Positions 37,678 to 46,221 are shown, counted from the stretch's first letter. The stretch is 64,000 nucleotides of DNA from Falsirhodobacter deserti (GCF_004015795.1 NZ_ML137218.1:1020311-1084310); one strand, 5' to 3'. A program made the numbers and translations. The notes: generated by a model from the sequence alone, not told the origin.

Positions 37678-38862
37678 TCAGCCGAGTTTCACGGGCAGGT
37701 TGATCGGGCCGCGGAAACCGAAGCCGCGCCACAGCACGGCCTGCGGATCGGGAAGGGTCATGTTCGGAAACCGTTCGAACAACGCCTCCAGCATGATGGC
37801 GCCGACGGTGCGGCGGGCGATATGGGCGCCGCCGCAGTGATGCGGACCGGACCCGAACGACTGGTGCGGGTTCTTCGTGCGGAACACGTCGAAGCGTTCG
37901 GGATGGTCGAACAGATCCTCGTCATGGTTGGCCGAGGCCTGGATGGTCATGACCGTATCGCCCTTGGGGATGCGGAAGCCGCGGATCTCCACATCCTCCA
38001 GCACGAGGCGCGACGAGGCCTGGATGGGCGCCACCCAGCGCACGCCTTCCTCGAATGCCTGTCCCCACTTGCCGGTCCGCCGGGTTTCCTCCAGCTGTTC
38101 AGGTTCGGTCAGGAAGCCGTAGATGATGGTGGACAGCGCGTCGCGCGGCTCGTTGATGCCGCCGCCGATCGCGATCTTGATGTTGGCCACGATCTGGCTC
38201 ATCGCGATCGGGTTTTCGGAATTGACCATGACCGACAGCGCGGATCGGTCAGGCTGTGCGCGCACCCTTTCCACGGCGCGGGCCAGCATCGCATCCATCT
38301 CGGCATTGGCACGGTCCGAGATTTCGAAAAGGTCGGGCCGCCAGCCGAAATTGCCGGCCCCGTCGATCAGCGCCTGCGACCAGAAGCTCATCTGCGCATC
38401 CGTCGCTTCGGGGATGCCAAGAATATGGGCAAGGATGCGGGCGGCGATGGGTTCGGACAGCAGGACGTGCAGATCCACAACCTCCCCCTTCGGCAGACGG
38501 TCGAGGTATTCGTCAACGAACTGCCGGTATAGCGGGGCCCATACCTCCTGTATCGTCTTGGGCATAAGGGCGGGGGCCATTGCCATGCGTTCGGCCATAT
38601 GTTCCGGGCCGTCCTTGCGCATCAGGGTATGGGCAAGGAAGGCACGCTTCATCGGCGTGTTCGGATCGTTGGAGGAAAAGATCTCCGGCGTGTCCTTGAC
38701 GTATTTGCAGTCCTCCGCCTTTGTCAGGAACGTCCGGCCTACCGATTTCACACGCAGCACGGGCGCTTCGGCCCGCAGCCGCCGATAGATGGGATAGGGC
38801 GCAACGGTCAGATCGTCGATGCTGATCGTGTCGTCCAACGGTGCAAGTCTGTGATCCAGCAT
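37678..38862 (-). CDS. Cytochrome P450 with an atypical I-helix
   Basis: The 394-residue soluble P450 has the K-helix EGVR (272-275) and haem-binding FGSGPHHCGG with the thiolate Cys343. The I-helix reads GGGINEPRD (233-241), so the usual acid-alcohol pair (E/D-T) is E-P, with no threonine beside the acid. I cannot assign a CYP family. The gene lies 10 bp after the CYP199A-like P450 and 24 bp before the ferredoxin and so shares their promoter and probably their electron supply. Substrate unknown; an aromatic or related acid is inferred from context. Confidence 0.93.
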   Translation of the reverse strand: MLDHRLAPLDDTISIDDLTVAPYPIYRRLRAEAPVLRVKSVGRTFLTKAEDCKYVKDTPEIFSSNDPNTPMKRAFLAHTLMRKDGPEHMAERMAMAPALMPKTIQEVWAPLYRQFVDEYLDRLPKGEVVDLHVLLSEPIAARILAHILGIPEATDAQMSFWSQALIDGAGNFGWRPDLFEISDRANAEMDAMLARAVERVRAQPDRSALSVMVNSENPIAMSQIVANIKIAIGGGINEPRDALSTIIYGFLTEPEQLEETRRTGKWGQAFEEGVRWVAPIQASSRLVLEDVEIRGFRIPKGDTVMTIQASANHDEDLFDHPERFDVFRTKNPHQSFGSGPHHCGGAHIARRTVGAIMLEALFERFPNMTLPDPQAVLWRGFGFRGPINLPVKLG

Positions 38863-38872
38863 GGCGGTATCC

Positions 38873-40063
38873 TCAGATCAGTCGCATGGGCAGGGAGGCC
38901 AGTCCCCGCAGTGTATTGTTGTAGGAACGGACAGGATCGCCCGTGATTTCCAGCCGCGTCACGTGGCGGGCCAGTGCATGCAGCACGGCCTCCCCCTCCA
39001 GCCGCGCCAGAAGCTGGCCGACGCACATGTGGATGCCTGCGCCAAAGCCCACATGTCCGCTGGTTTTGCGGGTGATGTCATAATCATCGGGCCGGTCCCA
39101 TCGGCGCGGGTCGCGATTGGCCGCGGCAAGGAACATCAGCACCTTCGCACCTTCGGGAATGGCGGCGCCGCCCAGTTCCGCGTCGCAGGTCGTGGTGCGG
39201 AAGAAGGTCTGCACCGGGCTTTCGAAACGCACCGCCTCCTCGAACGCGTTGCGGGCAAGGGACGGATCGGCACGAAGCGCGGCGAACTGGTCGGGAAAGC
39301 GACCAAGGCAGTAGAGTGCAGCGCCGATGCCGTTCACCGTCGTGTCGATGCCCGCTGTCAGAAGGGAACGGACAAGCAGCGTTGCTTCGTCGCCCGTCAC
39401 CTCGCCCGTGACGGCAGCGGCATGGACGCGCGCGCCCAACCCGTCCGGCGACAGGTTTTCCCGGCGGCATTGCTCGTTGACCCATGCGATATGGGGGGCG
39501 GCCCGTTCCATCGCCGTGCGGCGCAGCTCGTTATCAGGGCCGAAGGCGTTGAAGGCCAGGCCCGCATAGGGAAGCAGATGCTCTCGCCCCTCGTGCCGCA
39601 GGCCGATCCGGTCAGGAAACACCGACAGGGGGAAGGCCTGCGCCAGATCCGCCACCCCGTCGATCTCCCTCCCGACAAGGCTGCGGATCAGCCTGTCTGC
39701 GGCCTCCATGAAGCCGTCGCGCAGATCCCGCATCGTGACGGGGGACAGAACGCGGGCCAGCACCTTGCGGGCGCGGTCATGTTCCGGCGGATCGGTTTCC
39801 AGCACGAGGCTGGGCGGACGCCAAGGCTTTTCGCGGCTGAAATCCTGCAGGCCCACCCCGCGCGAGGAGCAGAAGGTGCGCCAGTCGTTCAGAACGTGAT
39901 GCACCTCGTCATAGCGGGCGACACCATAGACGCCGTAGCGTTCGATCCAGACGACAGGGCCGGCCTGCCGCAGCCGTTCATGTTCGGGATAGGGGTTGTC
40001 GAAAAAGGCGGTGCCGAACGGGTCCAGATCGGAGGGCGGGATCGGGGGAAGATCAAGGCTCAT
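38873..40063 (-). CDS. Cytochrome P450, CYP199A-like (4-methoxybenzoate O-demethylase type)
   Basis: The 396-residue P450 has I-helix AGIDTT (237-242), K-helix EAVR (276-279) and haem-binding FGAGIHMCVG with Cys347. Long stretches such as GVGLQDFSREKPWRPPS, LLPYAGLAFNAFGP and FEEAVRFESPVQTFFRTTT are very close to what I recall of CYP199A2/A4 of Rhodopseudomonas palustris, which oxidise para-substituted benzoates and O-demethylate 4-methoxybenzoate. Family-level assignment is from memory and needs alignment. It overlaps livF by 4 bp, tying it to the transporter genes. Confidence 0.93.
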   Translation of the reverse strand: MSLDLPPIPPSDLDPFGTAFFDNPYPEHERLRQAGPVVWIERYGVYGVARYDEVHHVLNDWRTFCSSRGVGLQDFSREKPWRPPSLVLETDPPEHDRARKVLARVLSPVTMRDLRDGFMEAADRLIRSLVGREIDGVADLAQAFPLSVFPDRIGLRHEGREHLLPYAGLAFNAFGPDNELRRTAMERAAPHIAWVNEQCRRENLSPDGLGARVHAAAVTGEVTGDEATLLVRSLLTAGIDTTVNGIGAALYCLGRFPDQFAALRADPSLARNAFEEAVRFESPVQTFFRTTTCDAELGGAAIPEGAKVLMFLAAANRDPRRWDRPDDYDITRKTSGHVGFGAGIHMCVGQLLARLEGEAVLHALARHVTRLEITGDPVRSYNNTLRGLASLPMRLI

Positions 40064-40779
40064 GCGGCGGCTCCTTTCGCGATGGCGCCGAGGTGTTGTT
40101 CCAGCGGGCGCGGGTCGGCCAGCAGGCTGGCACTGGCGGCGTCATGGACCACCTCGCCCCGATCAAGGATGATGGCGCGGTCGGTCACCTTCAGGATCTT
40201 GCGGGCGTGCTGCTCGACGATGATCGTGGCGATCCCTTCTTCGCGGATGATCCTGCGGATCTGCGCCAGAAGCTGTTCGACGATGATCGGGGCCAGCCCC
40301 TCGGTCGGTTCGTCCAGCAGAAGGATGCGCGGGTTCAGCATCAGGGCACGCCCGATGGCCAGCATCTGCTGTTCGCCCCCCGAAAGCTGGCTGCCCATGT
40401 TGGTGCGGCGTTCCTCCAGCCGCGGAAACATCTCGTAGACGCGGCGCAGCGTGCAGGGGCCGGGACGGGCGGTGGCGGTCAGGTTCTCCTCCACGGTGAG
40501 GGACCGGAAGATGTCGCGCTGCTGGGGCACCCAGCCGATGCCGGCGGCCGCGCGCCCTTCGGGCGACAGGGCGCTGATGTCGCGCCCGTCCACCGCCAGC
40601 CGGCCGCCGAAGCGGCGGGTGACGCCGATGATGCTGTCCAGCAGCGTCGTCTTGCCCACGCCGTTGCGGCCCAGCACGGCCAGCGCCTCGCCGCTGGCAA
40701 TCCGCAGCGACAGGTCTGGGATCACCACCGCCTCGCCATAACCGGCACGCAGGTTCTCGATCGTCAGAAGATCAGGCAT
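40060..40779 (-). CDS. livF: Branched-chain-amino-acid-type ABC transporter ATPase LivF
   Basis: The 239-residue ATPase has Walker A GRNGVGKTT near 37, the Q-loop VPQQRDIF near 87, the signature LSGGEQQMLAIGRAL near 133 and Walker B ILLLDEPTEGLAP near 155, ending in the short LivF-type tail. The ATG at 40779 lies 8 bp inside the livG end. In this setting the importer likely takes up an aromatic acid or other carboxylate rather than amino acids, as in known HAAT-family aromatic transporters. Confidence 0.93.
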   Translation of the reverse strand: MPDLLTIENLRAGYGEAVVIPDLSLRIASGEALAVLGRNGVGKTTLLDSIIGVTRRFGGRLAVDGRDISALSPEGRAAAGIGWVPQQRDIFRSLTVEENLTATARPGPCTLRRVYEMFPRLEERRTNMGSQLSGGEQQMLAIGRALMLNPRILLLDEPTEGLAPIIVEQLLAQIRRIIREEGIATIIVEQHARKILKVTDRAIILDRGEVVHDAASASLLADPRPLEQHLGAIAKGAAA

Positions 40780-41524
40780 GTTCCTCGCTCCCCAGGTAAA
40801 CCTGCTGCACGCTGGGATCGGACATGATCTGCTGCGGGCTGCCTTCGGCGAAATGCGCACCGTTAACCAGAACGGTGATCCGGTCCGCGAAAGAAAAGAC
40901 CAGGTCCATGTCGTGTTCGATCAGCAGGATCGACACGTCGCGCGGCAGTTCGGCCAGCGTTTGCAGAAGCTCCGCGCGTTCCGCTTCGGGCACGCCGGCT
41001 GCAGGTTCGTCCAGCAGCAGAACGCGCGGATTGGAGGCCAGCGCCAGCGCAATTTCCAGCAGACGCTGCTTGCCATATGGCAGCAGGTGCGTCGGCTGGT
41101 CCATCACCTCGGTCAGGCGGAAACGGTCGATCAGGCCCGCAATCTCGTTCATGATATCGGCGCGGGTGCCGATGCCGCGCCAGAAATCGCCCCCGCCGCC
41201 CATCCGCTCGGACACGGCGAGGCCGATGCTTTCCACCGGCGTCATGGCTCCGAAAAGCTGGTTGATCTGGAAGGTGCGGCCAAGCCCCATGCGGGCGCGC
41301 TGGATCTGGCTTTTGCGGGTGATGTCGACGCCGTCCAGCAGGATCTGGCCGCCATTCGTGGGCAGAACACCTGTCAGAAGGTTCACGAAGGTGGTCTTCC
41401 CCGCGCCGTTGGGACCGATCAGCGCGTGGCGCGCGCCATGCGCCAGTGTCAGTGAAACCTTGTCGGTGGCCACAAGCCCGCCGAACCGCTTTTCCAGCGC
41501 GATGGTTTGCAAGGCTGCGGTCAT
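40772..41524 (-). CDS. livG: ABC transporter ATPase LivG
   Basis: The 250-residue ATPase shows Walker [17 protein letters not shown] near 38, the LivG-type ITRKSQIQRARMGLGRTFQINQLF block (residues about 66-90), signature LLPYGKQRLLEIALALAS near 147 and Walker B VLLLDEPAAGV near 168, with the C-terminal VLVNGAHFAEGSP tail. It overlaps livM by 4 bp at its start and livF by 8 bp at its end. Confidence 0.93.
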   Translation of the reverse strand: MTAALQTIALEKRFGGLVATDKVSLTLAHGARHALIGPNGAGKTTFVNLLTGVLPTNGGQILLDGVDITRKSQIQRARMGLGRTFQINQLFGAMTPVESIGLAVSERMGGGGDFWRGIGTRADIMNEIAGLIDRFRLTEVMDQPTHLLPYGKQRLLEIALALASNPRVLLLDEPAAGVPEAERAELLQTLAELPRDVSILLIEHDMDLVFSFADRITVLVNGAHFAEGSPQQIMSDPSVQQVYLGSEEHA

Positions 41525-42552
41525 GTCCGGCCCTCCTTGCGGAAGCGGGCCAGCAGGGTGCGGGGCAGGGCGTTCAGGTTCTCGCGCCCGATCAGCACGA
41601 CGACCAGAAGAACAAGGCCCATCCAGAACATCCAGTATTGCGGCGTGATGGCGGAAAACCAGTCCTGAAGCAGCTTGAACCCGATTGCGCCCAGCAGTCC
41701 GCCGTAAAGATAGCCGACGCCTCCCAGAACGAGGATCAGCAGCACATCCGCCGAACGGTGAAAGGCCAGCACGTCAAGCGACACGAACATCGTGGTCTGT
41801 GTCAGAAGCGCCCCGGCAGCGCCGGCTATCAAAGCCGAAAAGGCATAAAGCCCCAGGATGCGCCGCCCCACCGGGATGCCCATGCTGCGGGCGCGCAGCG
41901 GGTTGTCGCGGATCGCGCGCAGCGACAGCCCATAGGGCGAGGTCACGACGCGCCGCGCAATAAGAAAGAAGGCAAAGGTGACGATCAGGCAATAGGCATA
42001 GCCGGTGGTGCCGAAAAGATCGAATTCGAACCGGCCCAGCAGCGGGTCGATCATCACGCCCGTCAGCCCGTCGGCGCCGCCTGTCAGCCACGCCGCTTGG
42101 TTTGCGCCTTCAAGCACCAGCATCGCCACGCCCAGCGTCACCATCAGCCGCGTCAGGTCCGAAGCGCGCAGAAGCAGAAGCGGCCCCGTCGCCAGTCCCA
42201 GCAGCCCTGCCGCCAGCGCCGCAAGAACAAGGCCGGTCAGTGGCTCCCCCGTCAGGTGGATGGAGGTGAGGCCCGCGACATAGGCCCCCAGCCCGAAGAA
42301 CGCGCCATGCCCCAGCGACACCACACCGGCATAGCCGATGATCAGGTCCAGAGAGAGGGCGAAGAGCCCGAGGATCGCGATCTCGGACAGCAGCAGGTGG
42401 CGGTCCGGCAGGAAGAAAAAGCTTGCGGCCACGATCAGCCAGAAGACGAATTCTGCAGGCTTCCAGCGGCCCCGGCGCAAAAGGTCGCGGCTGACCCGTT
42501 CATTCGGACGGGGGGAGGCAAGAAGAGGCGACAGGCTTGTATCGGTCATCAT
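41521..42552 (-). CDS. livM: ABC transporter permease LivM
   Basis: The 343-residue permease has about ten hydrophobic spans and LivM features, LIIGYAGVVSLGHGAFFGLGAY near 68, SPYGLSLRAIRDNPLRARSMGI near 205 (coupling region) and LGGVGYLYGGLLGAIG near 295. I place the start at the second ATG (42552), six bases after AAGG; ATGs at 42558 and 42549 are possible. It follows livH by 9 bp. Confidence 0.92.
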   Translation of the reverse strand: MMTDTSLSPLLASPRPNERVSRDLLRRGRWKPAEFVFWLIVAASFFFLPDRHLLLSEIAILGLFALSLDLIIGYAGVVSLGHGAFFGLGAYVAGLTSIHLTGEPLTGLVLAALAAGLLGLATGPLLLLRASDLTRLMVTLGVAMLVLEGANQAAWLTGGADGLTGVMIDPLLGRFEFDLFGTTGYAYCLIVTFAFFLIARRVVTSPYGLSLRAIRDNPLRARSMGIPVGRRILGLYAFSALIAGAAGALLTQTTMFVSLDVLAFHRSADVLLILVLGGVGYLYGGLLGAIGFKLLQDWFSAITPQYWMFWMGLVLLVVVLIGRENLNALPRTLLARFRKEGRT

Positions 42553-42561
42553 TGGCATCCT

Positions 42562-43416
42562 TTAGCGTGCGGGGGCGATCAGGCCCTGCGGGCGCAGGAT
42601 CAGAAGGACGATCATCAGCAGATAGATGAGGAAGGCCCCAAGCTCGGGGACGTAGTACTTGCCCGCCACATCGGCGGTTCCGATGATCAGGGCGGCAAGG
42701 AAGGGGCCGGTCAGGCTGGCCGTGCCGCCGATGGTCACCACGATCAGCACGTAAACGAGGATCTTCAGCGGGAAGGTGGGATCAAGGCCCATGATCTCGA
42801 TCCCCAGCGCCCCGCCGAGGCCGGCAAGGCCAGATCCGGTGGCAAATGTCAGCGCGAAGATGCGGTTCACGTTGATGCCAAGGCCCCGCGCCGCCCGCTG
42901 ATCATCGACCGAGGCGCGAAGCCGTGCGCCGAACCGGGTTCCGGCCAAAACCATCTGAAGCACGATGACCAGCGCGGCACATACGACGATCAGGAACGCG
43001 CGGTATCGACCGATACCCACACCCAGAACCTCGAACCGGCCCTGAAGCCACGGGGGCAGGGTGATCAGCATCTGGCTGGACCCAAGAAGCCAATCCGCCC
43101 CCGCGATGGACATGAAGACCAGCGCGATGGAAAACAGCACGTGGTCCAGGTGGCTGCGCCGGTACATCCGCACGTAAAGCGTGCGTTCCGCCACCAATCC
43201 CACCAGCGCGGGGATCAGGAAGGCGAAGGGCAGAGTCAGCAGGAACGGAACGCCCAGCCGGTTCATCGCCAAGGCGGTGACATAGCCGCCAATCATGGCA
43301 AATGCACCATGGGCAAGGTTCACGAAGTTCATCAGCCCCAGCGTCACCGCCAGCCCAAGGGCCATGACGAAGAGCAGCATTCCATAGGCGATCCCGTCGA
43401 TCAGGATGGTCAGCAT
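42562..43416 (-). CDS. livH: ABC transporter permease LivH
   Basis: The 284-residue permease starts MLTILIDGIAYGMLLFVMALGL and carries the LivH blocks LGLMNFVNLAHGAFAMIGGY, GTRFGARLRASVDDQRAARGLGINV (coupling region) and GGTASLTGPFLAALIIG. CGGGA lies 6 nt before the ATG at 43416; an ATG 15 bp upstream is also possible. It forms the channel with LivM. Confidence 0.92.
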   Translation of the reverse strand: MLTILIDGIAYGMLLFVMALGLAVTLGLMNFVNLAHGAFAMIGGYVTALAMNRLGVPFLLTLPFAFLIPALVGLVAERTLYVRMYRRSHLDHVLFSIALVFMSIAGADWLLGSSQMLITLPPWLQGRFEVLGVGIGRYRAFLIVVCAALVIVLQMVLAGTRFGARLRASVDDQRAARGLGINVNRIFALTFATGSGLAGLGGALGIEIMGLDPTFPLKILVYVLIVVTIGGTASLTGPFLAALIIGTADVAGKYYVPELGAFLIYLLMIVLLILRPQGLIAPAR

Positions 43417-43495
43417 GGTGTTTCCCGGCATGAGGGTTCCGGCCCCGCGCCGAAGGTCCGGCGCAGGTCACTGTCCGTTGCGATGGCTGGGGTGG

Positions 43496-44671
43496 TTACG
43501 ATCCGGTCTTGCCGGGATCCTTCACCGCCTCAAACGTCTGAAACTCGATATTCCAGAGCTGGTCGTCCTGACGTTCCACCCGTCGCAGATAGACGTTCTG
43601 CACGATGTCGCGGGTTTCGGGGTCGATGCTGACAGGGCCGCGGGGGCTTTCCCATGACATGCCCTTCATCGCGTCCATCATCGCCTCGCCGCCCTCGCCG
43701 CCGGTTTCCTCCAGTGCGGCATAGATCAGGTGCATCCCGTCATAGCCGCCAACGGCCATGAAGTTCGGGCGCATCCCGTTCGTCGCTTCCTGGAACGCCT
43801 GCACGAATTCGTCGTTTTTGGCGCTGTCATGCGCAGCAGAATAGTGGAAGCCCGTGATGGCGGCCAAAGCCGGATCGCCCATGCCGTTCAGGATGTCGTC
43901 ATCCGTGATCCCGCCATCGGCCAGCAGCTTGATGCCGGATTTATCAAGCCCCCGTTCGACATATTGCTTCATGAACTGGGCGCCCACGCCCGAAGGCACG
44001 AAGACGAAGATCGCGTCGGGCTGCGCGTCGGCCACCTTTTGGAGGAAGGGGGAGAAGTCAGGGTTTTGCAGCGGGACGCGCAAGGTGTCCGTCACCTCGC
44101 CGCCCGCATTGCCGAAGGTGGAAACGAAGGTCTTCTCCGCATCGATGCCGGGGCCATAGTCCGACACGACGGTCACGACCTTGGTCATCCCTTCAGAGGC
44201 GGCCCATTCGGCGATCTTCGAGGTCACCTGCGGTGTGGTATAGCTGGTGCGGACGATGAACGGCGATTGTTCGGTGATCGAGGATGTGGCGGCGGCCATC
44301 ACCACGGTGGGTGTCTGGCCGCGGGTGGAAAGCGGTGCCGTTGCCATTGCCAGCGGCGTCAGGCCGAAGCCGGCCAGTGCGCCGACCTTATCCCGCACGA
44401 TCAGTTCCTGCGCCAGGCGCTTGGTGGTGTCGGCGACACCGGCATCGTCTTTCAGGATAAGCTCGATCTTCTGACCGCCTGCCTCATCCCCGTGCTGGGC
44501 CATGTACAGCCGCGCCGCAGCCTCGATCTGCCGACCGGTCGACGCGAAGGGCCCCGTCATCGGCAGGATCAGCCCGATCTTGAACGTGCCGTCCTGTGCC
44601 AGTGCCGGTACACCCGCGATCGCGGTCGAGAGCCCCAAAGCAGCGCCCATAAGCATGTGTCTTCTTTTCAT
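43496..44671 (-). CDS. livK: ABC transporter substrate-binding protein (LivK/HAAT family)
   Basis: The 391-residue protein has a signal peptide MKRRHMLMGAALGLSTAIAGVPALAQ and a two-lobe Peripla_BP_6 fold: FKIGLILPMTGPFASTGRQIEAAARLY near 30, IVRTSYTTPQVTSKIAEWA near 137 and the C-terminal YAALEETGGEGGEAMMDAMKGM. In place of the amino-acid-binding residues it could bind an aromatic acid; the ligand cannot be told by eye. It lies 54 bp after the regulator gene and 79 bp before livH. Confidence 0.92.
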   Translation of the reverse strand: MKRRHMLMGAALGLSTAIAGVPALAQDGTFKIGLILPMTGPFASTGRQIEAAARLYMAQHGDEAGGQKIELILKDDAGVADTTKRLAQELIVRDKVGALAGFGLTPLAMATAPLSTRGQTPTVVMAAATSSITEQSPFIVRTSYTTPQVTSKIAEWAASEGMTKVVTVVSDYGPGIDAEKTFVSTFGNAGGEVTDTLRVPLQNPDFSPFLQKVADAQPDAIFVFVPSGVGAQFMKQYVERGLDKSGIKLLADGGITDDDILNGMGDPALAAITGFHYSAAHDSAKNDEFVQAFQEATNGMRPNFMAVGGYDGMHLIYAALEETGGEGGEAMMDAMKGMSWESPRGPVSIDPETRDIVQNVYLRRVERQDDQLWNIEFQTFEAVKDPGKTGS

Positions 44672-44725
44672 CGGGTCTCCTCCCCCGTTTTTGGCTGGCG
44701 GCAGCCTCCCCGCTGCCGCTGACTT

Positions 44726-45496
44726 TCACGTCTCGCTGACCTCCTCCTGCGGTTGCAGGATCAGGCTTGCCCCTCGGAACCCTTCGGGCAGGCTGCCCAG
44801 CCCAAGGGCGCGATCCAGATTGCGTTGCGACAGGCGGGCATGTTCGCGCATGATGGCCTCGGCCCGCGTTCCCTGCCGCCCGGCAATGGATTCCAGTACG
44901 GCGCGGTGATGCTCCTGTCCAATCAGCAGATGATCGTGCGCGTCGCGATCATGTTCGTACATCCCGACCAGGGCGCTGGACGACGCGAAGGGGCGATTGT
45001 TTGCCCGCGCGATCTCCTGGCAGAGAAGGGCGCTTCCGGTGGCGGCGGTCAACCCGTCATGGAACTGCGCGTTCAGTCGTTCGTATCGCGGAAGATCGGA
45101 TCGGGCGAAACTGTCCGCATTCAGCAGGGCATGAATCCGGTCAGAGATTTGCACAAGATCCTGCAGGGCCTTCCGGTCGATGCCACGTTCCGCAAGCCAG
45201 CGCGCGGCCAGACCTTCAAGCGTGCCGCGCAATTCGATGGTATCGGCAATCTCGCTTGGAAGAAGGCGGCGGATGGCATAGCCGCCCCCCGGCATCGGCA
45301 TCAGCAACCCTTCATCGGTCAGCCGCTGAAGCGCGGCCCGGATCGGGGTGCGCGACATCGACAGCATCTCGGCCAGTTGCACTTCGGTATAGCGGGTGTC
45401 GGATGTCAGCTGGTTGCCGACGATCATGTCACGCAAGGTCATTGCCGCGCGTGCGGTTTGCGTCTGTCCGTTTCTAATGATGCTGTCATCATTCAT
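44726..45496 (-). CDS. GntR-family (FCD) transcriptional regulator
   Basis: The 256-residue regulator has an N-terminal winged helix (QLAEMLSMSRTPIRAALQRLTDEGLL, about residues 40-70) and a C-terminal FCD ligand-binding domain with metal-site-like residues in YERLNAQFHDGL and HDHLLIGQEHHRAVLESI. FCD regulators usually sense small organic acids. The chosen ATG at 45496 has GGAG 9 nt before it. It is the first gene of the leftward run ending at 36099 and probably controls that operon and itself. Confidence 0.9.
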   Translation of the reverse strand: MNDDSIIRNGQTQTARAAMTLRDMIVGNQLTSDTRYTEVQLAEMLSMSRTPIRAALQRLTDEGLLMPMPGGGYAIRRLLPSEIADTIELRGTLEGLAARWLAERGIDRKALQDLVQISDRIHALLNADSFARSDLPRYERLNAQFHDGLTAATGSALLCQEIARANNRPFASSSALVGMYEHDRDAHDHLLIGQEHHRAVLESIAGRQGTRAEAIMREHARLSQRNLDRALGLGSLPEGFRGASLILQPQEEVSET

Positions 45497-45520
45497 AGCA
45501 GAGCGCTCCTCTGCAGTCAG

Positions 45521-45528
45521 TGTATACA
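45521..45528 (-). promoter_or_regulatory. Candidate GntR operator, site 1
   Basis: TGTATACA, a perfect palindrome, 25 bp upstream of the gntR start. A second TGTATAC lies at 45595-45601. Many FCD regulators bind TTGTATACAA-like sites, so autoregulation is plausible. Confidence 0.5.
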
Positions 45529-45594
45529 CACAAAACGATTCGGTGACATTTTTTTGTCGAACTTTGAAGTTTTCCTGCATTGCGCTCGTCGTAT

Positions 45595-45601
45595 TGTATA
45601 C
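45595..45601 (-). promoter_or_regulatory. Candidate GntR operator, site 2
   Basis: TTGTATACCC contains TGTATAC, the same core as site 1, 74 bp away (about seven helical turns), in the gap between gntR and the divergent lipoprotein gene. Confidence 0.45.
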
Positions 45602-45727
45602 CCACGCCTTTCGGCATATGGGGCTGCGGCGAGGCGATATGCGCGTTGCGTGGATAAGGCTTCAACTTCTTCGGGAAACGGATCAAGAAAGCCGCCGAAG
45701 CTCTGCAGCGAAAAAGGAAGACGCCTC

Positions 45728-45898
45728 ATGATCCGGTCCGCCCGTCTTGTACTATGTATGGTGACTGCCGCAGCCGTATGCGGTTGTGGTGCCGTGGCGC
45801 TGCCACTCCGGGCAACCAGCGCCGTGGTGAAGGTGGTTCCAGTGGCTGGTAACGTGGTGGCGGCCCCGCTGGATGTAACAGCAGGCGTTATCGACTGA
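45728..45898 (+). CDS. Small DUF6726-like lipoprotein
   Basis: The 56-residue protein has a signal peptide ending in a lipobox VCGC, and a short mature part of the pattern GAVALPLRATSAVVKVVPVAGN..AAPLDVTAGVID, matching the DUF6726 family of short Rhodobacteraceae lipoproteins. Function unknown. It is divergent from gntR. An AAGGAAG site lies about 10 nt before the ATG. Confidence 0.7.
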   Translation: MIRSARLVLCMVTAAAVCGCGAVALPLRATSAVVKVVPVAGNVVAAPLDVTAGVID

Positions 45899-46221
45899 TC
45901 CATCCCGGCGATGGGGCCAGCATCATACCGCTTTCCGAACGCCAGCAGGCAGCCCCGCCTTCATGCGAAGCTTGCACGGCAGCCCGAGTGCGACCAGCGG
46001 CTGTTCTAGCGTGCCGTTGATGTCGCATATGTGGCAGCGTTCTGACAGCGGAACTGCAAGGCCGCGCGTATCGATGCCTGTCCTTCATAAAGGGACCATC
46101 ACCATAGGCCGAGGGTGGAGACGCTTTCATGCCCTTCTCGCGACGAAAGAGGCGTCGCTTCAGCATTGACGCCCATGTCATATCGCTGAACAAGGGTGGT
46201 TGAATCGAGGGGGAGGACATC
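45899..46221. other. 323 bp without a confident gene
   Basis: On the minus strand a frame of about 50 codons runs to a stop near 45926 and includes RCHICDINGTLEQPLVALGL, which looks protein-like, but a stop codon sits directly upstream and no start is available. It may be the end of a degraded gene. The tctC promoter must be in the right part. Confidence 0.35.

Noticed and set aside
38861-40438. A 525-codon plus-strand open frame opposite the CYP199A-like gene
   Set aside because: No family features; the minus strand encodes a complete P450 with all motifs.
41446-43632. A 728-codon plus-strand open frame opposite livG, livM and livH
   Set aside because: Composition rich in His, Gln, Arg and Pro, no domain, and the opposite strand encodes three clear transporter proteins. 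An antisense shadow.
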